A stretch of 64,000 nucleotides of DNA from Lewinellaceae bacterium (GTDB lineage Bacteria; Bacteroidota; Bacteroidia; Chitinophagales; Saprospiraceae), in assembly GCA_020636135.1 (NCBI GenBank), contig JACJYK010000001.1:3644501-3708500 (forward strand). The letters run 5' to 3'. The stretch's first letter is position 1; each line of letters opens with the position of its first letter. The notes under the pieces were generated by a model. The model made no database searches, was not told the origin of the DNA, and was given only the letters and a program-made list of their open reading frames with translations. Below, in pieces: positions 23,890-31,827 of the stretch. Position numbers and translations under genes: made by a program.

Positions 23890-25368
23890 TTAAAACAACT
23901 TCTTCACTTCTTTCTTGGTCACCTTACCCATGGCATTACGGGGCAGGTCTTCCACCACCAGGTATCTGCGGGGTATGCGGTATGCCGGTAAACGCTCCCG
24001 AATCCACGGATCCAGTAAATCGGTGTCCAATACTTCCGGACCAGCCGGTATGAGAGCAGCCACCACCAGCTCGCCCCATTCGTCGTCAGGGATCCCCACC
24101 ACAGCACAATCCCTGATCTGCGGATGCGTACGCAGGACTTCCTCGATCTCCAGTGCCGAGATCTTATACCCGCCGGACTTGATGATGTCCACCGAGCTGC
24201 GCCCCAGGATCCGGTAATACCCATCATCAAGAACTGCTATGTCTCCGGTCTTGAACCAGCCGTCTTCCGTGAATGTCTCCCGGGTTGCATTGGGTTTATT
24301 CCAATATTCGAGGAATACATTAGCGCCTTTTACCTGGATCTCACCGGCATCACCATCCGGGACCACCAGGTTATTTTCATCCACCAACCGAACGGTCACT
24401 CCAGGCAGGGCCTGGCCGATATGGCCCGGGCGACGTTCACCTAGGTAAGGATTGGAAATAGCCATCCCCATTTCGGTCATCCCATACCGTTCCAACAGAC
24501 GGTGTCCACTCAGGACTTGCCACCGCTCCATGACGGAAACCGGCAGGGCCGCCGATCCGGACACCATCAACCGGAAGGCCTGCATGGAGGAAGTCAGCGA
24601 TTCCTGTTCTTCCGGAGATAATTGGTCAAAGTAGGCGATAAGCTTATAATAGATGGTGGGGACCGCCATAAATAAGGTCAGGCCGTCCGCTTGGAAGGAC
24701 CGGAACACAGATTGAGGGTCAAATTTAGGTTGAAAAACTACACTGGCTCCGCTCCACAAAGCGCATCCGATCACATTGACGATGCCGTGTACGTGATGCA
24801 GTGGTAAAATGCACAGGATACGGTCATCGGCCGACCATTCCCAGGCATCAACCAGCATGGCAATTTGCGCCTCCAGGTTTCCATGTGTGCTGACGACACC
24901 CTTGGGCAAATTAGTAGTGCCGCTGGTATACAGGATCATGGCCCGGCGTCCGGAAGTGATGTCAGGTAATGGCTTCTTCGCAACCGGCATCAAATCTTCG
25001 AGGATCAGGAACCGCAACGCGTTTTCACGGGCATAATCCTGCAGTAGATCCGCGTACTGTTTAGTGACTACTATCGTCCTGGCTTCGGTATCTTGCAACA
25101 CATATACCAGCGAAGGCAACGGATACGTCAGGCACAAAGGGACGGCAACGCCTCCTGCCCGCCAGATGGCCCATTGCACCCGCACATAATCGTATTCCGG
25201 CGGGACCATGAAGGCTATCCGCTCTTCTTCCAGGTCTGAAGAATCCCCGAGAAGCAACCAGGCCAAATGACCTGATTCATCCAATAATTTCCGGTAGGTG
25301 TGCGTTTTGCCGTGAGCCAGGATTGCGATCCGGTCGGCTTCTTTACTGGCCCTGGTGATTAGCTCCAT
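23890..25368 (-). CDS. matB: AMP-forming acyl-CoA synthetase, probably malonyl-CoA synthetase (MatB-like)
   Basis: The 492-residue protein is a complete ANL-superfamily ligase: P-loop YTSGTTNLPKG, motif LERYGMTEMG, GWFKTGDIAVLDDGYYRILGR with the adenylate-binding Asp, SGGYKISALEIE in the hinge and the C-terminal catalytic lysine in NAMGKVTKKEV. It activates a carboxylate with ATP and CoA. The location next to the malonate importer MadLM on the same strand suggests malonate as substrate, hence the MatB-like name; other short or medium acids remain possible. The ATG at 25368 is preferred to a TTG at 25389. Confidence 0.75.
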   Translation of the reverse strand: MELITRASKEADRIAILAHGKTHTYRKLLDESGHLAWLLLGDSSDLEEERIAFMVPPEYDYVRVQWAIWRAGGVAVPLCLTYPLPSLVYVLQDTEARTIVVTKQYADLLQDYARENALRFLILEDLMPVAKKPLPDITSGRRAMILYTSGTTNLPKGVVSTHGNLEAQIAMLVDAWEWSADDRILCILPLHHVHGIVNVIGCALWSGASVVFQPKFDPQSVFRSFQADGLTLFMAVPTIYYKLIAYFDQLSPEEQESLTSSMQAFRLMVSGSAALPVSVMERWQVLSGHRLLERYGMTEMGMAISNPYLGERRPGHIGQALPGVTVRLVDENNLVVPDGDAGEIQVKGANVFLEYWNKPNATRETFTEDGWFKTGDIAVLDDGYYRILGRSSVDIIKSGGYKISALEIEEVLRTHPQIRDCAVVGIPDDEWGELVVAALIPAGPEVLDTDLLDPWIRERLPAYRIPRRYLVVEDLPRNAMGKVTKKEVKKLF

Positions 25369-25473
25369 GCGATCGTTGCTTTGCCGCAATTAACGAAAAA
25401 TGAGGGAGGACCGGAAATGAACCAAAGGGTGATTTCTTGATATTTGATTAACTTCCCGGCAAGTCTTGATGCC

Positions 25474-26904
25474 ATGAAAAAAACTTTCCGATCAATCCAC
25501 TTTTTATTGTTTGCGGTTGCATTTATGCAAATGGCTTACACTCAGTCTCTCCTGCCCTACGGTCAGCTACCAACTACCGACCAGCTCAACTGGCAGGAGC
25601 TCGAATATTACATGTTCATCCATTTTGGACCCAACACTTTTACCGACAAGGAATGGGGTATGGGTACTGAAGACCCCAAAGTCTTTAATCCCACCAGGCT
25701 TAATGCCAACCAGTGGGCCGCCACGGCTAAGAAAGCCGGCATGAAAGGTATCATCATTACGGCCAAGCACCACGACGGGTTCTGCCTGTGGCCCAGCAAA
25801 TATTCGACACACACCGTCCGTGAAAGCGCCTGGAAAAATGGCAAAGGCGATGTCCTGCGGGAGTTGTCCAAAGCCTGTAAAAAATACGGGCTGCTCTTTG
25901 GGGTTTACCTGTCTCCCTGGGACCGCAATCATCCGGCCTATGGCACCCCGGAATACAACCAGATCTACGCCAATACCCTGCGGGAAGTCCATGAAAATTA
26001 TGGGAATGTCTTTGAACAATGGTTCGATGGAGCAAATGGAGAAGGGCCCAACGGGAAAAAACAGGTCTATGACTGGCCTTTATTCCATGAGACCGTGCTG
26101 GACATTCATCCCCATTGCATCATGTTTAGCGACGTCGGACCCGGTTGCCGCTGGGTAGGAAATGAGCGGGGCTATGCCGGGGTCACCAACTGGAGTACCC
26201 TTAACATCGACGGATTTACTCCGGGTGCGGGCTCGCCGCCTACCAGTGTTCTTAACAGAGGCGATGAAGACGGTGAAAAATGGGTTCCGGCCGAATGCGA
26301 TGTATCCATCCGTCCTGGTTGGTTTTACAGTCCATCCACCGACGATCAGGTTAAGTCGCTGAAGGAACTGACAGACATCTATTTCGCTTCCGTGGGCCGC
26401 AATGGCAACTTCCTGCTCAATGTACCGGTCGACCGTGAAGGATTGATCCATCCCAATGACTCAACCCGGCTGATGGAATTCCGCCAAATGCTGGATAAGG
26501 CTTTTGCACAGAACCTGATCCTGAAGGCCATGGTCCAGGCATCAACGAATCATGCCGATCCCGGTTCACAACCCGACCACCTCACCGATGGCAAGCCAGA
26601 TACCTATTGGGCCGCCTCGGGCAAAACGGCAGAACTGATCATTCCGGTCAATCCGGCGGACACATTCAATGTTTTATCCCTGGAGGAATATTTACCACTC
26701 GGCCAGCGCGTAAAATCTTTTGCCGTAGACATCTGGAAAGATGGCCAATTTCAATTGATTGCCAAACAGACGACGATCGGACACAAACGGCTACTGCGAT
26801 TCCCGCCTCTGACCACGGAGAAGATCCGGATCCGGATCCTGGACAGCAAGGATGTTCCGGTGTTGCGGGAAGTGTCTTTGTATTATGGCAGGAATTTACC
26901 CTGA
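25474..26904 (+). CDS. Alpha-L-fucosidase, GH29
   Basis: The 476-residue protein has a signal peptide (about 1-24, ending AYTQ) and a GH29 barrel: MFIHFGPNTFTDKEWG, AKKAGMKGIIITAKHHDGFCLWPS, GLLFGVYLSPWDRN and FEQWFDGANG, whose Asp (about residue 185) is the expected nucleophile. WFYSPSTDDQ and GRNGNFLLNVPVDREGLI close the catalytic domain. A C-terminal beta-sandwich (about 350-476) resembles an F5/8 type C module. It would release L-fucose from glycans in the periplasm or outside. The ATG at 25474 is chosen over an upstream TTG because it starts the signal peptide. Confidence 0.92.
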   Translation: MKKTFRSIHFLLFAVAFMQMAYTQSLLPYGQLPTTDQLNWQELEYYMFIHFGPNTFTDKEWGMGTEDPKVFNPTRLNANQWAATAKKAGMKGIIITAKHHDGFCLWPSKYSTHTVRESAWKNGKGDVLRELSKACKKYGLLFGVYLSPWDRNHPAYGTPEYNQIYANTLREVHENYGNVFEQWFDGANGEGPNGKKQVYDWPLFHETVLDIHPHCIMFSDVGPGCRWVGNERGYAGVTNWSTLNIDGFTPGAGSPPTSVLNRGDEDGEKWVPAECDVSIRPGWFYSPSTDDQVKSLKELTDIYFASVGRNGNFLLNVPVDREGLIHPNDSTRLMEFRQMLDKAFAQNLILKAMVQASTNHADPGSQPDHLTDGKPDTYWAASGKTAELIIPVNPADTFNVLSLEEYLPLGQRVKSFAVDIWKDGQFQLIAKQTTIGHKRLLRFPPLTTEKIRIRILDSKDVPVLREVSLYYGRNLP

Positions 26905-27119
26905 TTGGTCCTTATTCTGACTTTCAGGCTAATTAGGGCACTTGATTGTACAATAGGTAGCCTAAATTCATAGTCATTGACAAAAAATCACCAAATGTTT
27001 CTCCGAGTGTGGTTGCAACGATTTTCATCAACCAAAAAAGGAGGGTTATTTCCGCGACTTTATTTCTGAAATCCGGATGACTCATAATCCATCAAATTCT
27101 GTTAAAACAATTGACTAAC

Positions 27120-29297
27120 CTACGTCTTGATACGCAGCGCTAAATTGACCACCCGGCCTTCCACCGGCATCCATAGCGAGGTATAGACCGGCATGCCTCC
27201 TGTGTTGGTCACAAGAGGTCCATAGTTGGATTGCCGGGCGTCGAACACATTTTCACAATTCAGGACCAGGCTTCCAAAATTGAATTTACGCTCCACCATG
27301 GCTGCCCAAAACCAGAAGTTGGGAACACGCTCATTGTTCTCGATGTATTGTCTACCGCTAAAACTGGACTCGATGCCCATACGCCAGTTATCACCCAACT
27401 CATAGGCGATGACATCGGAAATTTTAATCTTGGGATTAAAGGCCAGGTTTACTTTTTCGCCGTTATCATCCCGAAATGCGTCGGTGTAGTTAAAGCCAAA
27501 GTACAGTTCCAACCCATGGTAATCCATCTGAATGTAGGTGTCCGTGCCGTAACTCTTAACTGCCCCTTCACTGTTCACTATGTGGATGGTCTGGTCGATG
27601 GGATTGGTGACCAGTAAATTGGCATTCCGGATATTGGTCAGGTATAAGGCCTGATTCAGCGTAATTCCAAGCGCATCGCCTATCAAAGCAGACCAGTTGG
27701 CATCGGCGTTAAATCCACCGGAGCGCTCCGGAAGCAAGGCCCCCGGGACGGGAAGTAAATAAGGCGAAGGTTCGGCAACATCGAACAGTGCAGGCGCTTT
27801 ATATCCCGTGCCATAGGCCAGCCGGATGGAAACATCCTGGACAGGACGGTAGTAGAAAGCCACCCGGGGAAGTATAAAACTGCCGTAAACATTGTGATGA
27901 TCCCAGCGCAGGCCGGTCTCCAGTGACAATTTGGGGGTGAACTGCCAGTCATCCTGCGCAAATAAACCAGGTACCACAAAATGATAGTCATCAAACTGCA
28001 CTTCATCCGATTTACCTAGTTGAAACGACTCCGTGGTCAGGTTACCGCCCAGGACCAGGGAATGCCCCGACCAGGTAATCAGGTCATTGACCTCCGTAAA
28101 CGAATTGAGCTGTTTTCCCTGAAAATGAAAATCCGGCTGCGTCACGGTACGGTCAAAAATGGTCCCGGCGGACTTGACAGTCCATTGCTGATTGTTATGG
28201 GTATGATGCAACTGAAGGTCAACCAGTGTACGCAGCGCTTCTTCAGTTTGTAAGAAAGGGTGCCGCAGGGTGGGTTGAAATTGGATGGCCTGCAGGTCGC
28301 CACCCTTCCGGCGGTTGTACGTGCCGGTAAAACCTATATTGAGGTCCGTCTGCTTGTCCAGGTTAATAAAAAAGCGGGGATGCATCGTAAAGCTCGCGTC
28401 ATAGGGCACTTCCGCAAAGCCGTCACCATTCACGTCGCGGGCGGGTTTCAGGTTCCCGCCGGTAAAGAAGGTATATCCCAGTTTATTCTTCGTTGCACTG
28501 GTGAAAAGATTGACATTTCCTTCCCCCAGTGTAGTTCCATTCAGCACCATGGTGGTGGTCGGCTCTTTACCCGGGGTTTTGGAGATAAAATTGATTAATC
28601 CGCCTATTGCACCGCCTCCATATAAAGTAGACGCCGATCCTTTAATGATCTCTACTTGTTTGAGATCCAGCGGAGGAATGGACAAAACACCCAGGCTTCC
28701 CGAGAAACCACCGTATAAAGGCAATCCATCCCTCAGGATCTGCGTATATCGCGCGTCAAGACCCTGCATGCGGATCACATCGTTGCCATTGACCGCATTG
28801 ACCCGTTGGACGGTGATGATGGATAAGTCACCCAGAATGCTTCCGATTCCGCCGGGCACCAGGGTCGATTCTTCATCCATTTCCTCCTGGCCCAATACCT
28901 CCACCTTGACCGGCAGCTCTTCAATACGTGCATTGGTCCTGGAACTGGATACGACCACTTCATCCAGCGCTTCCGATTCAGCAGCCATTAAAATAGTGTG
29001 GGTCAATGCCGGATCGGGCTGCGGAAAGGCAAATGGCATTTCGATGGTCTTGAATCCCAGATAACTAAAGCGTAAGGTAAACGTGCCATTCGGAATATTC
29101 GATAATGCAGCTTGGCCATCCAGATCGGTGGCTGTTCCTTTATTGAGCTCGGTGATGTATACATTGACACCAATTAATGGTTCCCCAGTCAGGCTATCCT
29201 GAACCACAAAGTTAAAGGTATTTTGAGCCTTAAGAATTTGTGTCAGGAACAATATCAATAGGATGCATCTGTATTTCACGATATTCAATTTACCCAC
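27120..29297 (-). CDS. TonB-dependent outer-membrane receptor with carboxypeptidase-like N-domain
   Basis: The 725-residue protein has a signal peptide (to about residue 24), a CarboxypepD_reg-like domain (FVVQDSLTGEPLIGVNVYI, SNIPNGTFTLRFSYLGFKT), a plug (GLDARYTQILRDGLPLYGG, VEIIKGSASTLYGGGAIGGLINFISK) and a C-terminal 22-strand barrel (ends GRVVNLALRIKT). It resembles siderophore, vitamin or metal receptors (CirA/BtuB type) more than SusC. It is the last gene of a block with a response regulator, a histidine kinase and a PepSY-like lipoprotein, nine bases after the latter, so it is probably under the same control; metal uptake is the best guess. Confidence 0.88.
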   Translation of the reverse strand: MGKLNIVKYRCILLILFLTQILKAQNTFNFVVQDSLTGEPLIGVNVYITELNKGTATDLDGQAALSNIPNGTFTLRFSYLGFKTIEMPFAFPQPDPALTHTILMAAESEALDEVVVSSSRTNARIEELPVKVEVLGQEEMDEESTLVPGGIGSILGDLSIITVQRVNAVNGNDVIRMQGLDARYTQILRDGLPLYGGFSGSLGVLSIPPLDLKQVEIIKGSASTLYGGGAIGGLINFISKTPGKEPTTTMVLNGTTLGEGNVNLFTSATKNKLGYTFFTGGNLKPARDVNGDGFAEVPYDASFTMHPRFFINLDKQTDLNIGFTGTYNRRKGGDLQAIQFQPTLRHPFLQTEEALRTLVDLQLHHTHNNQQWTVKSAGTIFDRTVTQPDFHFQGKQLNSFTEVNDLITWSGHSLVLGGNLTTESFQLGKSDEVQFDDYHFVVPGLFAQDDWQFTPKLSLETGLRWDHHNVYGSFILPRVAFYYRPVQDVSIRLAYGTGYKAPALFDVAEPSPYLLPVPGALLPERSGGFNADANWSALIGDALGITLNQALYLTNIRNANLLVTNPIDQTIHIVNSEGAVKSYGTDTYIQMDYHGLELYFGFNYTDAFRDDNGEKVNLAFNPKIKISDVIAYELGDNWRMGIESSFSGRQYIENNERVPNFWFWAAMVERKFNFGSLVLNCENVFDARQSNYGPLVTNTGGMPVYTSLWMPVEGRVVNLALRIKT

Positions 29298-29306
29298 AAT
29301 GATTAA

Positions 29307-29771
29307 TCAATTTTTACCTTTTTCGCTACTTTCATTTGACGTCGAAAGGACTGTTCCCGTTTCATCAAGTAACACTTCGAAAACCTCTTTTCCACTTTTT
29401 ATCTCCACTTCGTAAGCCTTGTCGAGTTCCGGGCGTTGTACGATAGCCGCCTCTCTGATGCGTAATTTCTGAAATTGAGTATGTAAAGTGGATAGGATCA
29501 CCTGTGGCAATTCATTGGCCTCTATTTCCGTTTCGGTTTCCTGCCAATGGCCTTCTGAAGTGTAGGTTGCTGACATTTCCTGGCCGTTTTGTAGAAACTC
29601 CGCTTCCCAGTCTTTTCCTTCTTCAAGTTGCCATTTGACCTTCGAGGCACCTTCAAATTGATCATTAAAGGCATGCATTACTGCCTGTGGGACATTTTTG
29701 GTTGACTGAGCACAGGATACAGTTAATCCTCCGACAAGGAAAAACAATAGCATTGGATAATAGACTCTCAT
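29307..29771 (-). CDS. PepSY-like periplasmic lipoprotein (PepSY_2/DUF2874 type)
   Basis: The 154-residue protein has a lipoprotein signal (LTVSC, Cys20) and two PepSY-like half repeats: VMHAFNDQFEGASKVKWQLEEGKDWEAEF and, from about residue 85, a second helix-strand unit (LSTLHTQF, AYEVEIKSGKEVFEVLLDETG). Proteins of this group are typically next to two-component systems in Bacteroidota and may bind metal or damp envelope enzymes; the role is not established. It follows the kinase gene, has its own promoter carrying the CAGAATT repeats, and precedes the TonB receptor by nine bases. A paralogue lies at 52.5 kb. Confidence 0.82.
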   Translation of the reverse strand: MRVYYPMLLFFLVGGLTVSCAQSTKNVPQAVMHAFNDQFEGASKVKWQLEEGKDWEAEFLQNGQEMSATYTSEGHWQETETEIEANELPQVILSTLHTQFQKLRIREAAIVQRPELDKAYEVEIKSGKEVFEVLLDETGTVLSTSNESSEKGKN

Positions 29772-29794
29772 GACTTTACTTTTGAATTTTAATT

Positions 29795-29826
29795 CAAAAT
29801 TGAGATTGAATTCTGGATTAATTCTG
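29795..29826 (-). promoter_or_regulatory. Site A: CAGAATT direct-repeat promoter of the PepSY/TonB operon
   Basis: On the minus strand CAGAATTAATC (29826-29816) is followed at once by CAGAATTCAATCT (29815-29803) and then CAATTTTG (29802-29795), a near match to TAnnTTTG. The two CAGAATT words are 11 bp apart, the spacing of OmpR-family binding sites. The promoter lies in the 62-base gap between the kinase stop and the PepSY start. The same layout is found at 31790-31821 and 52402-52433. Confidence 0.7.
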
Positions 29827-29833
29827 AACTCTT

Positions 29834-31084
29834 TTAAGGCTGAAAAACAATTTTAAATGTATGATACCCATGACCGAAATGATAGGACAAATCCCAGCCA
29901 TGCAAATCGACAATCTTTTTTACCATTGCCAGACCTAACCCACTGGAATGCTTGCCAGCATTGGAATCACGATAAAATCGATTAAAAAGTTTTTCAGGAT
30001 GTGCCAGTGGTTGATCACCCTGATTTTTAATTTCCAAAATCGTTGGTTTGAGAATAACCTGGATGGCGCCTTTTGAACTGGTGTATCGAATGGCATTCTC
30101 CATTAGGTTTTTAATCAGCACGTCAAGCAATCCGCTATTCACCTCATTTTTGGTGACGGGTTCAATATCCAACTCCCAATGAATGGAAGCCCCCAATCCC
30201 ATTTCCTGAATCCTAAAAATTTGAGCTCTCAGAAGTTGATCCAGGTGTACTGTCATATCCCTCTTGTACTCCCTGCCTTCAATCCGGGCAAACAGGAGTA
30301 ACTCCTGGATCGTTTTACTCATGTGAGTCGCCTCCTCATACAATTCAAATAGTAAACTGTTCTGATTATTCGGGTTCCCGTTTAATAATTGTTCCAATTT
30401 AGCGCGCATCACACTTAACGGCGTCTGAAGTTCATGACTTACGTCACCGGTAAATTCATTCAAAGTGCTATATTCCAATCTCACTTTTTCCATCAGTGTA
30501 GTCAATTCAAAATTCAAATCAATAAACTCATCAATCTCCGTGGCCGGTAAATGGATGGGCTGATCCTGATTGGCGTTAAATGATCTTAATTTTGCCAAAA
30601 CCTGGTAGAATGGACTCCATAACTTCCTGGTGGCCCTGCGATTCAGCCAATAACTGCTCCCAAATAAAAAAAGCAATAAGAGTGCAGAAAGAGCTGTTAT
30701 TGTCGCTATCAATTCTTTGGCATCAAGGATAGGGCTCCGGTTGATGATTTCAAAAGTGCGGCCTTTGATCGATTTACGTGAATAAAGTTGACGAAACAAA
30801 TCGTTCTCCATTTCCAGCGGGTCAAAGATGGTGGTGTCTGTAAAGTTTGTAGCATCAGGCAATAATGGCGATAATACCTGGACCTCAATCAGAGGTGGAA
30901 TGGAAACCGGCAATTCCCCTTTTTCAAGAATTTGAATAATTCGTTTTTCATTATTGAGTAATTTTTCATCCGCCTCCTCCCGTACAATAGCTTGTACCAC
31001 CACATAAAAAATGGCTCCCGAAGCAACCAGGATCAAAAGTAGAAAAGGGAAAAAGCGCCGATTATTACTTACCAGTAATTTCAT
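29834..31084 (-). CDS. Sensor histidine kinase
   Basis: The 416-residue protein (from the ATG at 31084) has two membrane helices (about 10-32 and 127-147) around a roughly 95-residue periplasmic sensor, then HisKA with the phospho-acceptor in FTGDVSHELQTPLSVM (His217) and an HATPase domain with NLMENAIRYTS (N box), HSSGLGLAMVKKIVDLH (G box) and NRFYR (F box). It should phosphorylate the response regulator encoded just upstream, with which it overlaps as ATGA; an ATG at 31096 would also be possible. The sensor domain has no clear ligand motif. Neighbouring PepSY and TonB genes suggest metal or envelope stress sensing. Confidence 0.9.
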   Translation of the reverse strand: MKLLVSNNRRFFPFLLLILVASGAIFYVVVQAIVREEADEKLLNNEKRIIQILEKGELPVSIPPLIEVQVLSPLLPDATNFTDTTIFDPLEMENDLFRQLYSRKSIKGRTFEIINRSPILDAKELIATITALSALLLLFLFGSSYWLNRRATRKLWSPFYQVLAKLRSFNANQDQPIHLPATEIDEFIDLNFELTTLMEKVRLEYSTLNEFTGDVSHELQTPLSVMRAKLEQLLNGNPNNQNSLLFELYEEATHMSKTIQELLLFARIEGREYKRDMTVHLDQLLRAQIFRIQEMGLGASIHWELDIEPVTKNEVNSGLLDVLIKNLMENAIRYTSSKGAIQVILKPTILEIKNQGDQPLAHPEKLFNRFYRDSNAGKHSSGLGLAMVKKIVDLHGWDLSYHFGHGYHTFKIVFQP

Positions 31085-31758
31085 TCCGGTTTCCATTGAT
31101 AACCCAAACCATAAATCGTTTGGATAGGGTCCTGACCTCCTCGGTCCATGATTTTTTTACGCAAATTTTTGACGTGACTGTACACCAGATCGAAATTATC
31201 GGCCAAATCCATGTAATCTCCCCATAAATGCTCGGCTATGGCAGACTTCGTGACTACGCGGTTTTTATTGAGCACTAAATACATCAACAAATCGTATTCT
31301 TTCCGGGTCACTTCGACCAGTTCTGCGCCGATACGGATTTGTCTGGCCGACGTATCAATTTCAAGATCCCCGTGAATTTCAATAGTCGTTGATGAATAAA
31401 CCCTTCGGCGTAGTAATGCTTTTATCCGGGCATTTAATTCAGAAAAATGGAATGGCTTCGTCAGGTAGTCGTCAGCACCTAAATTCAATCCATTAACCTT
31501 GTCATCAACAGCCTGACGAGCCGATAAGATAAGAACAGCCATAGGCCGGGTCTTTGATTTAATCTGCTTCAACAAGTCAAACCCAAGTCCGTCGGGCAGC
31601 ATTAAATCCAAAATTACCAGGTCATATTCATACATATCCAATTTTACGTCGGCTTCTTGCATAGTCCCGGCTACTTCACAGATGTATTGCTCTTGTTGCA
31701 GGTATTCGCAGATGCTTTCACGCAATTTCAATTCATCTTCAACTACCAATATTTTCAT
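31081..31758 (-). CDS. OmpR/PhoB-family response regulator
   Basis: The 225-residue protein has a receiver domain (acidic pocket VEDE 6-9, phospho-acceptor Asp51 in LDLMLPDG, Ser/Ala switch LSARQ, Lys in YLTKPF) and a winged-helix DNA-binding domain (about 125-225, EVTRKEYDLLMYLVLNKNRVVTKSAI, YSHVKNLRKKI, IYGLGY). It pairs with the kinase encoded next. Its own promoter contains two CAGAATT-like words 11 bp apart in front of a TAnnTTTG box, as do two PepSY promoters in the window, so autoregulation and control of those genes are predicted. Confidence 0.92.
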   Translation of the reverse strand: MKILVVEDELKLRESICEYLQQEQYICEVAGTMQEADVKLDMYEYDLVILDLMLPDGLGFDLLKQIKSKTRPMAVLILSARQAVDDKVNGLNLGADDYLTKPFHFSELNARIKALLRRRVYSSTTIEIHGDLEIDTSARQIRIGAELVEVTRKEYDLLMYLVLNKNRVVTKSAIAEHLWGDYMDLADNFDLVYSHVKNLRKKIMDRGGQDPIQTIYGLGYQWKPE

Positions 31759-31789
31759 ACTTCACTGGATACCAGGAGTTGGTGAGTTG

Positions 31790-31821
31790 CAAAGGTACAC
31801 CTGGAATCTGGAGAAATTCTG
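31790..31821 (-). promoter_or_regulatory. Site C: CAGAATT direct-repeat promoter of the response regulator
   Basis: On the minus strand CAGAATTTCTC (31821-31811) is followed by CAGATTCCAGGTG (31810-31798) and TACCTTTG (31797-31790), an exact TAnnTTTG. Repeat spacing (11 bp) and distance to the -7 box (13 bases from the start of the second repeat) equal those of sites A and B. The start codon of the regulator lies 31 bases downstream. Confidence 0.7.
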
Positions 31822-31827
31822 AACGGG

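Noticed and set aside
26905..27119. Possible tRNA or small RNA in the gap after the fucosidase
   Set aside because: No cloverleaf, CCA end or strong hairpin with T-run could be found by eye; the gap is plain AT-rich sequence.
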